A stretch of 64,000 nucleotides of DNA from Alisma plantago-aquatica (GCA_963693085.1 OY856412.1:345956457-346020456); one strand, 5' to 3'. Shown: positions 9,291 to 20,107, numbered from the stretch's first letter. The notes: generated by a model not told the origin, from the letters alone. Made by a program: numbers and translations.

Positions 9291-12200
9291 TTAATCTTCG
9301 AGATCCTGCATTCCGATCAGCGTGCTCATTTCAGCAAACTTTAACTTCCCGAGTGGTTTAGTGAGTATGTCAGCTCTCTGTTCATTGGTGCAGACATAAC
9401 TGATAATAACCTTTCCTTCTTCGACCTTCTCCCGAATGAAATGGAACCTGGTGTCGATGTGTTTGCTCCTCCCGTGAAACACAGGATTCTTCATCAAGGC
9501 AATGGCGGACTTGTTGTCTACTAACAGATGAACTGGATCGATCTCCTTTCCTGTGATCTCTTGGAGCAAATTCCTGAGCCAAATGCCTTGGCATGCTGCT
9601 GTTGTACCTGCCATAAGTTCTGCTTCGCATGAGGATAGAGCCACACTCTTCTGCTTCTGGGATGCCCATGAGATGGGTTTCTGATTTAGATAGAAGATCA
9701 TGCCGGTTGTGCTCTTTCTTTCATCTATATCCCCAGCCATGTCACTATCGGAATAGCCAAGGACTGTGACATTGTCTTCTCCTCTTCTATAAACCAGGCC
9801 ATGATTTATAGTCCCCTTTACATACCTCAAGATATGTTTAACAGCTTGAAGATGCGACACCTTTGGTTTCTCCATATAGCGGCTTACCAATCCGACTGAA
9901 TAAGACAGGTCAGGTCGAGTATGGGTCAGATACCTTAAGCTTCCAACAAGGCTTCGGTAGTCTGTAGGATCCACATCTTTGCCCTCCGTCTCCTTTCTAA
10001 GCTTTAACTTTGGTTCCATGGGGAATTTACTGCTGTTGCAGTCGCCCATACCTGCTTGCTCCAATATGCGTCTTGCATATGTTGATTGTTTAATGGAAAT
10101 GCAACCTTCCTTTTGCGAGACCTCAATTCCAAGGTAGCGTGAGAGGAGCCCAAGGTCGCTCATCTCGTATTCAGCCTTCATCTGTTCCTTGAATTTGTTG
10201 ATGTCCTCGACACTTGACCCAGTGATGATCAGATCATCGACATAGACTCCCACAATGAGTGTATGCCCTTCAGTATTTCTTATGTAAACCGCCTGCTCCT
10301 GTGTGCATTTTCTGAATCCAAGCAGCTTCAAGCTCCTGTCCAATCTCATGTTCCAAGCTCGGGGTGCCTGTCGCAGTCCATATAGGGCTTTTGACAGTTT
10401 ATACACCTTTTGTTTGTGTGCTTCTACCACGAAACCTTCTGGCTGGGTGACATAAACCTCCTCCTGCAGCTCGCCATTTAGGAATGCTGTTTTGACATCT
10501 AAATGATGAACACACCAACTCAAGTGGGCTGCGAGTGCCAGGATTAACCTCACAGTTTCTATTCTTGCCACCGGAGCAAAGACTTCTTCGAAGTCTATTC
10601 CCTTCTGTTGCACATAGCCCTTTGCAACAAGTCTCGCCTTGTGTTTAATGATATTCTCTTGTGAGTCCCTCTTCAATTTATACACCCACTTCAATCCTAT
10701 AGCTTTGTGTCCCGATGGCAGGTCCCCCAGCGTCCAAGTATTGTTCTTTTCTATAGCCTCAATCTCCTGCTTCATGGCCTCCCGCCAGGCTGAGACTTTT
10801 ATAGCTTCTGAATAGCTATCAGGTTCGTCAGTATCCAGCAACAACAATTCTCCTTGAATGTGTTCGGTGCTTTGATAGATATCTTCAAGAGATCTAAATT
10901 TCCTTGATGTGCTTTCATCTGAAAGAATCCCGGAGGCACCACCTGTGGACTGATTTGTCAACGCATTAGATGATGAGGGTGCAGCAGTTTCATGTGACTG
11001 AGGTGCTGCAGCTACTTCAGACATTTCTCCTTCTTCATGGACATTCTCCTCATCGCCCAGTAGTTGCTCGTTTCCATTTGGTTCCTCCACAGGATATGTC
11101 ACTTCAAGTTGTGAGCTGCCTTCTTCAGCTCCGGTCCATATCCATCTTCTTTGCTCCTCAAACACAACATCTCTGCTGACATGGATCCTTCGCCGTTGAG
11201 GATCATACAACCTGTGAGCTTTGCTACCTGGTTCCACACCAAGGTAGACTACTAACATACTCCGATCATCCAACTTTTTCGTGTGCTCACTGGGAATCTT
11301 CATGTGGGCTGTGCATCCAAAGATCTTCAAGTGATCGAGCTGTGGCTTCCTTCCTGACCAAGCTTCATGAGGGGTGATATCCGCCAGTGCCTTAGTGGGC
11401 ATGCGATTCAGTAAGTAAATGGCATGCCTCACAGCTTCCCCCCACATTATTGCAGGTACGCTCATGGTCTTCAATAGACTCCTCACAGTGGCCATGATCG
11501 TTCTATTTCTCCTTTCCACCACTCCATTCTGCTGTGGAGTGTACGGTGCCGTGAATTGTCGTTGGATTCCTTCTCGCTCGCAGTATGAGGTGAAATTAGC
11601 TGATCGGAACTCGCCTCCACGATCTGTTCTGAGGACCTTCAGTGCTAGCTCGGCTTCTTTTTCTACTAGGGCCTTGAATCTTTGAAAGTACTCGAGTGCT
11701 TCTCCTTTCTCCTTGATAACATAAACCCACATCTTTCTACTGTAATCATCAACTAGAAGAAAGAAATACATGTTCCCGGCAGGTGTGGGTGGAGAGATAG
11801 GACCGCATAGGTCCGCATGGATCAGCTCAAGTCGACTACTGGATCTGTAGCTCGATGTGCTTGGGAAAGAATGGCGTGTCTGCTTTGCTACTAAGCATCC
11901 TTCACATACTCGATTCTGGTGGTTTATCCTCGGTAGGCCCACGACCATACCTTTATCTGCCATTGCTTTGAGCGACTGATAATTTAAATGTCCCAACCTG
12001 GTATGCCATAACCAGGCTTGGTCATCCACCTTTGCTGCTAAACACATCTGTGCAGAAGACTCGATCTCCACCTTGTAAAGCCGGTTTTCTGAACGCCTCA
12101 CCTTCATGAGGAGTCGATCGTTCTTATCATAAACCCATAAGTACATCCCGACCAACACGATCTTGTTTCCAGCTTCAGTAAGCTGTCCCAAACTTATGAT

Positions 12201-13487
12201 GTTGCTCCGGAGATCAGGTATAAAATAGACATCCGCCAATCGTCTTTTCTCTCCATTACGGAAGTGAAACAGCACTGAGCCCTTTCCCTCGATTCGCACC
12301 TTCGATCCATCTCCAAATTTCACCTGTCCGCGGATTGATTCGTCCAGATCTTTGAACCTTTCTCGATCTCCAGTCATATGGTTGCTAGCGCCATTGTCCA
12401 AATACCACATATTCGAACAATCCTTCTCGCCTATATCAGCGTATTGGCTTGGAACCACATTCTCCTCGTTCAAGAGAACCATGTGCAACTCTTGCTCCGT
12501 GTGACTGGCCAGCAGTAGTGCTGGTTCTTCGTCCGGTACCCGGGCCAGATTGGCTTCTTCTGCCCGCTGCTTCCCTCGGCAATCCGCTGCGTAATGACCA
12601 AGGAGGTTGCAATGGAAGCATCTCACCTTGCTCTTGTCACGTACAGGATCACGGTGACCATCTCCGACCTGTCGAGAGGAGCCTGCATCGTTGCGTCCAC
12701 CTCTGCCACGCCCTCGGCCTCTCCCTCGACCTCGTGGACCACCTCTTCCACGCCCGCGTGAGCTGCTGTTGATTGCATCTGCTCCTGAATTCTGCTTCGC
12801 TTCCGAACTGGCCTCCTTTTTCATCAGGAGAACCTGTTGCTCGTGTCTCCCTTCGTAGTCTCGGTATCTCTCTTCATGCGCCTTGAGAGCTCCGACGACT
12901 TCGTCGACCTGCATGGTTTTCAGATCCCCGAATTGCTCCATCGTGGCTGCTATTTGCAAGAACTTCGGAGGCACGCTCCTTAATAGCTTCTTCACGACAT
13001 GTGATTCCTCCATCTGCTCACCAAGGGACCGGATCTGATTTACTAGACCACTTAGCTTGCTGGCGAACTCGTCCACCTGTTGAGTGTCATTCATTCGCAG
13101 GTTTTCGAATTCCCACCGCAACGCTTGGAGCTTGACCTCCTTTACCCTCTCCACCCCGACATGCATTGTCTTGAGAGCCTCCCAGGCTTCTCGAGCTGTT
13201 TCTTTTCCAGCTAGCTGTAGCATGGTTTCTTCGGGTACGGCTTGGTAGATAACGGCCAGGGCCATTTGATCCTTCCTTTCCTCCACTTCGTCGTTCCCTT
13301 CTGAAGGCTCGATTGCCGCCCATACTCCCTGAGCGCGCATGTTTGCCTTCATTTTCATTACCCAAATCGGGTAATTCGACTTAGATAGCATGGGGTACTT
13401 CAATGTGACAGCTCCTTCCTTTGTTGCTGCGTCAACAGCTTCTGCTCCCTTGGACCCGGTCGAAGAGGACGATCCGTATTTGGGCAT
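9291..13487 (-). CDS. Ty1/copia gag-pol polyprotein, intact
   Basis: A 1,398-residue polyprotein that self-cleaves into capsid, protease, integrase and reverse transcriptase/RNase H and drives retrotransposition. Domains in order are: gag (about 30-210), an RG-rich stretch (244-265), a CCHC zinc knuckle (C290, C293, H298, C303), protease DNGAS (D364), the integrase zinc site (H495, H500, C528, C531) and DDE core (D559, D622, E658), reverse transcriptase with YVDD at 1082-1085, and an RNase H tail ending LEGMQ-like (IGMQDLED). Full length is normal for copia. The ATG at 13487 lies eight bases past the primer site, which fits the usual layout. No stop or frameshift is present and all catalytic motifs are kept. 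I cannot assign the copia lineage with confidence. Confidence 0.97.
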   Translation of the reverse strand: MPKYGSSSSTGSKGAEAVDAATKEGAVTLKYPMLSKSNYPIWVMKMKANMRAQGVWAAIEPSEGNDEVEERKDQMALAVIYQAVPEETMLQLAGKETAREAWEALKTMHVGVERVKEVKLQALRWEFENLRMNDTQQVDEFASKLSGLVNQIRSLGEQMEESHVVKKLLRSVPPKFLQIAATMEQFGDLKTMQVDEVVGALKAHEERYRDYEGRHEQQVLLMKKEASSEAKQNSGADAINSSSRGRGRGGPRGRGRGRGRGRGGRNDAGSSRQVGDGHRDPVRDKSKVRCFHCNLLGHYAADCRGKQRAEEANLARVPDEEPALLLASHTEQELHMVLLNEENVVPSQYADIGEKDCSNMWYLDNGASNHMTGDRERFKDLDESIRGQVKFGDGSKVRIEGKGSVLFHFRNGEKRRLADVYFIPDLRSNIISLGQLTEAGNKIVLVGMYLWVYDKNDRLLMKVRRSENRLYKVEIESSAQMCLAAKVDDQAWLWHTRLGHLNYQSLKAMADKGMVVGLPRINHQNRVCEGCLVAKQTRHSFPSTSSYRSSSRLELIHADLCGPISPPTPAGNMYFFLLVDDYSRKMWVYVIKEKGEALEYFQRFKALVEKEAELALKVLRTDRGGEFRSANFTSYCEREGIQRQFTAPYTPQQNGVVERRNRTIMATVRSLLKTMSVPAIMWGEAVRHAIYLLNRMPTKALADITPHEAWSGRKPQLDHLKIFGCTAHMKIPSEHTKKLDDRSMLVVYLGVEPGSKAHRLYDPQRRRIHVSRDVVFEEQRRWIWTGAEEGSSQLEVTYPVEEPNGNEQLLGDEENVHEEGEMSEVAAAPQSHETAAPSSSNALTNQSTGGASGILSDESTSRKFRSLEDIYQSTEHIQGELLLLDTDEPDSYSEAIKVSAWREAMKQEIEAIEKNNTWTLGDLPSGHKAIGLKWVYKLKRDSQENIIKHKARLVAKGYVQQKGIDFEEVFAPVARIETVRLILALAAHLSWCVHHLDVKTAFLNGELQEEVYVTQPEGFVVEAHKQKVYKLSKALYGLRQAPRAWNMRLDRSLKLLGFRKCTQEQAVYIRNTEGHTLIVGVYVDDLIITGSSVEDINKFKEQMKAEYEMSDLGLLSRYLGIEVSQKEGCISIKQSTYARRILEQAGMGDCNSSKFPMEPKLKLRKETEGKDVDPTDYRSLVGSLRYLTHTRPDLSYSVGLVSRYMEKPKVSHLQAVKHILRYVKGTINHGLVYRRGEDNVTVLGYSDSDMAGDIDERKSTTGMIFYLNQKPISWASQKQKSVALSSCEAELMAGTTAACQGIWLRNLLQEITGKEIDPVHLLVDNKSAIALMKNPVFHGRSKHIDTRFHFIREKVEEGKVIISYVCTNEQRADILTKPLGKLKFAEMSTLIGMQDLED

Positions 13488-13494
13488 CCTGCTT

Positions 13495-13506
13495 GCTCTG
13501 ATACCA
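13495..13506 (-). promoter_or_regulatory. copia primer-binding site, initiator tRNA-Met
   Basis: The minus strand reads TGGTATCAGAGC, the standard complement of the plant initiator tRNA-Met 3' end. It is two bases inside the LTR. Confidence 0.95.
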
Positions 13507-13508
13507 CG

Positions 13509-13852
13509 TGTGGTATAGAACCCCCCCTTTGGATCTTGCCCAATTACTGAAGTGCAGAGAGGAGCTTAAGGCACGAAGGAAGAACCTAGCTGCTTGCTCG
13601 TGAGGGAGAAAGTGATACTTTTATTTCTGCTGATACTTGCTTAAATACAAGAATAACATAACAGAATTGAAAGACCTGTGGCCTAGATAAATGCCACGAC
13701 TACTCTGTTATCCAACAAATTCGGATCTACACCTATGACCTGGTTGAGTTAATCACTTCAACCGTTGCTCACTTGACACCTGTGATGCACGTAGTACCTA
13801 CTTGCTTAAGACTCGGTCTAACAGACTTGTTTAGTCCGGATTACATCCAACA
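13509..13852 (-). repeat. copia 5' LTR
   Basis: This is the upstream 344-bp LTR in transcription order. It is identical by eye to 8926-9269 and is followed by the GTTCT target duplication at 13853-13857. Confidence 0.97.
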
Positions 13853-14413
13853 GTTCTCACTGTCGAATAACCTTGCTCCAATGAGCTTGTTATTGCAGAG
13901 TGATGGGTCGCTGAACTCACATTCGCCCTTCCACCTCTGTGGCAGCGGTGGCATGCCCTCATCGTTGAACGAAGGGTGGCACAGATCCACACCTGTGTCT
14001 ACAACTCCGATGATCACACCACTCCCGTACCCCACCGCGCCGCCCGAGAAGCTATTTCGACCGGGATACAGTCCAAGGAAGGCTGGACTATGGGTTGTGT
14101 GCAGATACGAGTGCTGCTTATCGGGCTCCGCGTGGACGAAGCCGTCTATATTCTTTATCGCCTCTAGTTCTTCCTCTGTCAACCTCGCCGCAAAGCCGCT
14201 CAAGATGTGGGTGTAGGAGTACACCAATCCTGAATACGCCATTCCACCATTGGTGCTGATGCTGAGCTGCAAAAGCAGGGCCTCGTGCCAGTCCCGATGC
14301 GAGCCGACGTGGTCGGGAGGAGGTCTGCTGATGTGTACTATGTAGGTTTTGCGGACACTCTCGCAAATTGCATAATCACATAAGCAGTGAAGGTTGATCA
14401 TGTATATCAACAT
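13853..14413 (-). pseudogene. subtilisin-like protease copy 1, 5' part
   Basis: This encodes the inhibitor I9 prodomain (TYIVHISRPPPDHVGSH through FVHAEPDKQ) and the start of the S8 domain with the catalytic Asp (IGVVDTGVD). It stops at LFDSEN, where the copia element entered; the frame resumes at 8925. Homology with copy 2 begins only at the residues CDYA before the prodomain. Upstream of about 14395 the sequence is unrelated, so the start codon, signal-peptide core and promoter of copy 2 have no counterpart here. The open frame starts with an unrelated MLIYMINLH leader. The 5' truncation is independent of the copia insertion. Confidence 0.9.
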
Positions 14414-16226
14414 TGTATATGGAATTCCAGATGTGTGGCTAAGGGTCTGTTTGGTTCAGTATAATTTGTTCTAAGAATATTGGAACTAAAGTTCCCTTTC
14501 CAATTTGACATGACAGGTTTAATGAAAGTCCATAACTTTACTTCTCTAGTTCTAACTGAACTTCCAACAATATATATAGTTTACAGTTTTAGAGTTTCAT
14601 AACAAATGAACTGAAAAATAGTTGCACTCCCAACCATGTCTCGCCATGTTCATTTGTTCTATTGGTTGAGAGATGACTCGATAGGGCAAACAACAAGAGA
14701 GGACACAAGCGAGCAGAGAGGGTGAACAATTTTCAAGTTGTTGTCTCCTATTTATGCTCGTAATCCTACTTTTCTTTCTGTTGGGAAAGCAGATGCCGCA
14801 GACGATGGTTGTTGATACTAGTTTCATTTTCAAATCAGCAGAAAAGGCAAGAAAGACATTAACTTTGTTGGCATCTTTATTCCAAATTTATGCAAAAGTC
14901 AAGTAGAGATACAACTTCAACCCGGGGCAGCACGATCTGACACAAGTTGTAGGGAAGACCAGTAAGGCCCACGATTTGGATTATTCTTTATAGTTTGCTT
15001 CTCTAATATCTATTAGAGGCACTTGTGGCAAACAAATTAGAAGAACACCCACCTCCTTTTCCCATAGATGTTCCTATTGAATTAATTGGTCGTACAGTAG
15101 AATGTGTGAAAGGAGTTATTAGCTGATGTATATGGTACTGAGAGAAGTGATGTTGATCGAAGTGTAATTATTCTATTTCTCTTGTTTTACTTCCGTTTTC
15201 CTTCATTTGTGTTCCCTTGTTCCATATCTGATTATGAATGATGCCAGTTTTTTTTATTAGAAAATTGATGTCTTGAAGTTGTTCGATGTAATACAAAAGA
15301 CATATATTGGCATTATACATTGATAGTGTTCGATTTAAATCCCACATTATTAATTTGTTAATTCAAAGTACTATAATAAGTCTTTTGTAAAACAAAATGA
15401 AATGTATCTTTTACTTGAACCATCTGTAAAAAATATTACAAAGGGAAAGTAATTTACATGACTTGTTTGGGTGTTGCGAAGGTTACATACATTATATTAA
15501 GTAACTTTCAACAAAGCAATCAAATGGAACTCAAGTTTACAAAAAGTTCGTATTTCAAACCAATCATCTCGAACTCATTTTCTGAGAACTCGATTTCAAT
15601 TCTGAGAAAGTAAGTTCATTGAAAGTTACAGTTATATTAAACCCGTCAGATTATAAGGGTTAGTTTTGTTAGGTGTAGCGGGGTGTAGTTTAGTGAATTT
15701 GTAATTTAAAAAATATACATCAAACACACACTTTGTCGTCCGATGTGCATTCTACCAAACATGTCATAAGTAGAAGAGTCATTTGCGCTTATACTCCCCT
15801 CACCACAATTTTCCCCCACCCACAATAGGCCGGCTTAGGGTGAAGGAGTGGGTCACACACCGCCCTAGGGCTTAGTTGCCATGAGAAGCACTTTTTCAAT
15901 GGCCAAGCTACTTTTCCATTCAGTAATTTCTACACCTCTTTGTAGTAAATGTAACGAAAAACTAGATCTCAATATAATGATAGAGAATGCATCCATTGTT
16001 TAAATAAATATGTAAATAGTCAATCTTGATGAGAAACATACGTTTGTATGTCTCTTTTCTCAAGCGTGTAAAGAAGGGAATAGTAGAATTCCCAATTTAT
16101 TATATTAGAAAATTTTATTATATAGCAGCTTTAGACTGCCATGCACACCACCCTCACACAAGTATGTTGACATGCGTACATCAGTAACGGGAAGATATTT
16201 AGTACATTGTACAGTATACGAGATGA
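14414..16226. other. intergenic, AT-rich
   Basis: This is the spacer between the two subtilase copies. No convincing gene or complete element was found. A TIR-like start GGGTCTGTTTGGTTC at about 14453 resembles MITE ends, but no matching second end was seen. The stretch just left of 16227 should hold the 3' UTR of copy 2. Confidence 0.5.
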
Positions 16227-18566
16227 CTAGGCAGACGGCTTCCCGAACAAAACAGAGATAGGACTACTAACAGTGATTTTTCCATCATAAGATACCCACG
16301 TCAGGAGGCCCTCGGAGAACCACGACGCCGGTGGCTCTGTGCGGCTAAGCTCAAACACCACTACAAATGACTGTTCCTGACCAGCCTCCGTAAAGAACAG
16401 AATCTCAGGCTGGACTGTCAAACGAATGCCCGGCGGCCGGATGATACACACCTTGTACGAAGAAAAAGGTTCACCAACATTGATTACTGTCCGAGTAACC
16501 TGCTTTGAGGTTTGTGAGGAACCAGACATGGTTGGAGAGCTGAAGTCCACCGTCAGCGAAGGATAGTTGAGATCGGCTTCGGTTATGGCTTTGTATGTAG
16601 AGCAGCTGGTCGGCACTGTGGTGATGATGCTGACTTGCTTGTCGGTGTAGCCCCGACCGCACAGATAGGAAATGTATTCATCAATCTTGATATCGTATAC
16701 TAGGCCCGGGTTGATCGCCCGGACCGGGTTTACATGACCTGAACCGGTGGCGAAGAAGTCTGCTGGTCTGTTCTCAAGAAGGTCGGTGATGTGTGCTCCT
16801 CGGAGGTTCTTGAGCTCCGCGGTCGTCATGATGGCGGACTTTATCATTGCCGGCGACCAGTTCGGGTGGGCACTTTTCAGGAGAGCTGCTACGCCGCTGA
16901 GGTGAGGGCAGGACATGGACGTGCCAGACATAATGTTAAAAGCCGGCTTTAAAGGAAACGGACCCACTGGTTTGGGAGATGCAGCCAAAATATTCACGCC
17001 AGGGCCGATTATGTCCGGCTTGAGGATGCCGGGATTCACTATACTCGGTCCTCTCGAAGAGAAGGGCGCCACTCCTGGAGCAGAGAAAGACACCCCTAAA
17101 CCGATCTCTGTGCCTTTGAATATGATAGATGCAGTGGCATCTTCACCTGCTAGGTTTGCTGATTGGATATAGGCATCGATCCTAAACTTGTCAAAGCTGC
17201 TTACATACGAGGTGGGGATGAAGTGGGCGTGTGCATCAGTGTCCAACCCAGCAGTTTTAGAGCCTATATAGATCATACCTGCCCCACCTGCTTCTAGGAC
17301 AACCTTGCTCTGCTCAACGTCGCCGTAGCTGCTTTGATCGGCATCGCAGATCACCAGTTTCCCGGTTACATCAACTGGGTTCAGGTTTTTACAATCCGAA
17401 GAAGCATCAACGATAGAGAGGAAGGAAGAGGTGAAGTTCTTGGGTTGGTACGCCGACTGTCCTTCCAGCTGCTCTCCGTTTCTCAGCACCACTACCGACC
17501 GTATCCTCCGGTCGATGGTGCTTGCGCCGACTGTGAGCATCCAAGGTGCGGTGTTACCTAGTGTTCCCATTGTTGGCCCGTCGTTGCCTGCAGATGTACT
17601 GACGAACACGCCCTTCCGAACAGCTCCGAAGGAGGCAATCGCTGAGGAATCATTGTAAAATGGTACAAGCTGTTGTACTCCAATAGAGAATGACAACACG
17701 TCCACGCCGTCATTCACGGCTGTGTCTATCGCAGCCGTAATATCTGAGTCCTGCATGCCACTTCCTTCTTTGGAGCCGACCTTGTACACGGCGACCCAAG
17801 CATCAGGAGCAATCCCGGCGGCGGTGCCTCTTGCACTGCCCAGTAAGCTGGCATCAGGTAGGAATCGCCCAGTGGCGGTGCTTGCGGTGTGGGTTCCGTG
17901 TCCGTCGTTGTCCAAGGGCTCTGGGCTCCCGGTTTTGTGCTCGCTGTCGAATAACTTTGCTCCAATGAGCTTGTTATTGCAAAGTGATGGGTCGCTGAAG
18001 TCACACTTGCCCTTCCACCTCTCTGGCGGCGGTGGCATGCCCTCATCGTTGAAGGAAGGGTGGTGCGGATCCACGCCTGTGTCTACAACTCCGATGATCA
18101 CACCTCTCCCGTACCCCACTGCGCTGCCCCAGAAGCTGTTTCGACCGGGATACAGTCCAAGGAAGGCTGGACTATGGGTCGTGTGCAGACACGAGTGCTG
18201 CTTATCGGGCTCCGCGTGGACGAAGCCGTCTATATTCTTTATCGCCTCCAGTTCTTCCTCTGTCAACCTCGCCGCAAAGCCGCTCAAGACGTGGGTGTAG
18301 GAGTACACCAATCCTGAATATGCCATTCCACCACTGGTGTTGATGCCGAGCTGCGAAAGGAAGGCATCGTGCCAGTCCCGATGAGAGCCGACGTGGTCGG
18401 GAGGAGGTCTGTTGACATGGACTATGTAGGTTCTGCGGATACCCTCGCAACTCGCATAATCAGAGAAGCAGGCAAGGCATAGAATGACAGCAAGAATGAG
18501 GCGAGTGAACGAAGAGAAGAAAGCCACCGCTAAGGGCCTTCGAGGTTTGGAGTTCTCGAAGGCCAT
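16227..18566 (-). CDS. subtilisin-like serine protease (plant SBT, S8A), intact
   Basis: A single-exon gene for a 779-residue preproprotease that cleaves extracellular proteins. Residues 1-40 give a signal peptide with a hydrophobic core (LILAVILCLACF). The I9 prodomain covers about 45-130. The S8 domain has catalytic Asp162 (VVDTGVD), His223 (DGHGTHTAST), oxyanion Asn328 (SAGNDGP) and Ser550 (SGTSMSCPH). A PA insert covers about 355-470 and an Fn3-like domain about 665-775, with the hallmark DLNYPS. The length is usual for the family. I chose the ATG at 18564-18566: the longer frame from 18650 would start at the TATA box (18651-18659), and only the inner start gives a clean signal peptide. 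It is a tandem duplicate of copy 1 (7211-14413). The substrate is unknown. Confidence 0.95.
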   Translation of the reverse strand: MAFENSKPRRPLAVAFFSSFTRLILAVILCLACFSDYASCEGIRRTYIVHVNRPPPDHVGSHRDWHDAFLSQLGINTSGGMAYSGLVYSYTHVLSGFAARLTEEELEAIKNIDGFVHAEPDKQHSCLHTTHSPAFLGLYPGRNSFWGSAVGYGRGVIIGVVDTGVDPHHPSFNDEGMPPPPERWKGKCDFSDPSLCNNKLIGAKLFDSEHKTGSPEPLDNDGHGTHTASTATGRFLPDASLLGSARGTAAGIAPDAWVAVYKVGSKEGSGMQDSDITAAIDTAVNDGVDVLSFSIGVQQLVPFYNDSSAIASFGAVRKGVFVSTSAGNDGPTMGTLGNTAPWMLTVGASTIDRRIRSVVVLRNGEQLEGQSAYQPKNFTSSFLSIVDASSDCKNLNPVDVTGKLVICDADQSSYGDVEQSKVVLEAGGAGMIYIGSKTAGLDTDAHAHFIPTSYVSSFDKFRIDAYIQSANLAGEDATASIIFKGTEIGLGVSFSAPGVAPFSSRGPSIVNPGILKPDIIGPGVNILAASPKPVGPFPLKPAFNIMSGTSMSCPHLSGVAALLKSAHPNWSPAMIKSAIMTTAELKNLRGAHITDLLENRPADFFATGSGHVNPVRAINPGLVYDIKIDEYISYLCGRGYTDKQVSIITTVPTSCSTYKAITEADLNYPSLTVDFSSPTMSGSSQTSKQVTRTVINVGEPFSSYKVCIIRPPGIRLTVQPEILFFTEAGQEQSFVVVFELSRTEPPASWFSEGLLTWVSYDGKITVSSPISVLFGKPSA

Positions 18567-18650
18567 CAGGTTCTGTATTGAGAGTGTCGCACTTGGAACT
18601 GTACTCAGTTGGTAAGACACGATGACGAGCATGAACCACGGATGCTGCAC

Positions 18651-18659
18651 TTATATAAA
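18651..18659 (-). promoter_or_regulatory. TATA box of the intact subtilase
   Basis: The minus strand reads TTTATATAA about 85-90 bases before the chosen start codon. It leaves room for a transcription start near 18620-18630 and a 5' UTR of about 60 bases. It also rules out the upstream in-frame ATG at 18650 as the main start. Confidence 0.7.
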
Positions 18660-19398
18660 GCATGGCAGCTACACAATTTCTCCTCCTTGTTAATTATAAA
18701 TAAGCACATATAAGCAATCATCTCTTTTTGTGTACCAAGTCCGGGTGGGCCGGGGATCACTATCACACGATGTACCCAAGATCTATAATTATATGACGAA
18801 AAGGATCCATCAATAACGTCCACGTTCTTTCTTCCTCTAGGTCTCATGGCCTTTCTTAATCGCCTTGTTTTTTAAAATAGAGGAGGGCAAAGAAAATCAA
18901 TTAATGAAGATTTCTGAAAATATTAACAAGGGACGACCTATATCCATCTCGTGGGTGCATCATGATAAAAGCCGAGCAACTGTTGAAAATGTAAATACCA
19001 TGTGGTTGTTCATTGCCTTACGTTTTCAATGCATGTGATTGATCCAATCCATTTTTAGTTTCCTAGGATGTTATTCTGCGTCACCAGATTTCTATACATG
19101 TTAGATGACGCCCATTGGAAAAGCTTACGTTTTTTCAATGGTAACAATTATTTATTTCATTAAATTCAAAATACAGGCGTTGGAATGGGACCAAAGAACG
19201 GTTATTTTGGACCAGTTCGGCCCACAGATTTCTCACAAACCTCACAAAAAATGCAAATGCTGGGGACTTTGCCCAGCGGTTGAAAACCTTCCAATGAGGA
19301 TCAAGAGACACCTTTATCTTATTCATGACCACCGAGACGTGACGAACCAACTGCAATTCACCAGTGATCACTATCCAAGAAGCGATGGAGCTTCCCGA

Positions 19399-19702
19399 AC
19401 CGTACTTCATGCATTTAAAGACAGCAAACGCATGCAACCACTATTGTAGATGCTCCTACCTTCAGAATCTATTGAATTCTTAACGTAAAGGTCCACTGAA
19501 TGTTAGCTCACGTACAATATGGATGAATTGAGAAAGTTCATGGAGTGACAGTACTTGTTCGGCAGAACGTGCTGGTTGGGGTGAACTCAACAACAAAGTG
19601 CCTAATATGTGATGGGTATAACCATCACATATAAATATGATGATAGAACCCATCACAGATTAGGGGCCAATCACGCATTATGTATCACCCAAAACAGGTT
19701 TC
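19399..19702. repeat. diverged direct repeat, copy A
   Basis: This matches 19834-20107 over most of its length, including GTAGATGCTCCTACCTT, ACAGTACTTGTTCG and GTGCTGGTTGGGGTG. It contains the hairpin-forming GATGGGTATAACCATCACA. Similar GATGGGT...CCATCAC motifs occur in subterminal regions of plant CACTA elements, so it may be a piece of one. Confidence 0.7.
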
Positions 19703-19833
19703 ATTACAAAAAAGACATGAACTAATTACAATTTCTCTAACTACATATATTTTATTTGTAGTGAATTCTTTTTGTTTCCCTACAAATTATAAAAGTATAA
19801 ACAAAATAAATATAGTTATTGTAATAACTACAA

Positions 19834-20107
19834 ACCGTACTCGTGTCATTAAAGACTGCAAACGTATGAAACCACTACTGTAGATGCTCCTACCTTAAGA
19901 ATCTATCGAAGTATTAACACAAAGCTCCTTTGAATGTCAATTCACGTCCAATCTGAACGAATTGAGAAAGTTTATGGGATAACAGTACTTGTTCGCCACA
20001 ACGTGCTGGTTGGGGTGGACACGACAACAAAATGCCTAATATGTTATGGGTATAACCATCACAGATTTTGGGCCAATCAAGCAAAATGTATCACGTAAAA
20101 CAGGTTT
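19834..20107. repeat. diverged direct repeat, copy B
   Basis: This is the second copy of the unit at 19399-19702. It is about 30 bases shorter because it lacks one internal CCATCACA-type segment. It carries the same GATGGGTATAACCATCACA hairpin. Confidence 0.7.

Larger units (their letters stand above)
8926..13852 (-). mobile_element. complete Ty1/copia LTR retrotransposon
   Basis: The element is 4,927 bp with 344-bp LTRs at both ends (TGTTGG...CCACA on the minus strand). It is flanked by a perfect 5-bp target duplication, GTTCT, at 8921-8925 and 13853-13857. It has an initiator-Met primer site (13495-13506), a polypurine tract next to the left LTR (AGGGGGGAAT, about 9271-9281) and one uninterrupted gag-pol frame. 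By eye the two LTRs are identical, so insertion is very recent and the element may be mobile. It lies in the same orientation as the subtilase it splits. Confidence 0.97.

Noticed and set aside
13495..13506. Possible tRNA genes at tRNA-like matches
   Set aside because: The matches are only 12-17 bases, complementary to tRNA 3' ends and next to LTRs, so they are primer-binding sites and not tRNA genes.
14453..14600. MITE-like start GGGTCTGTTTGGTTC
   Set aside because: No matching inverted end or target duplication was found nearby, so an element cannot be delimited.
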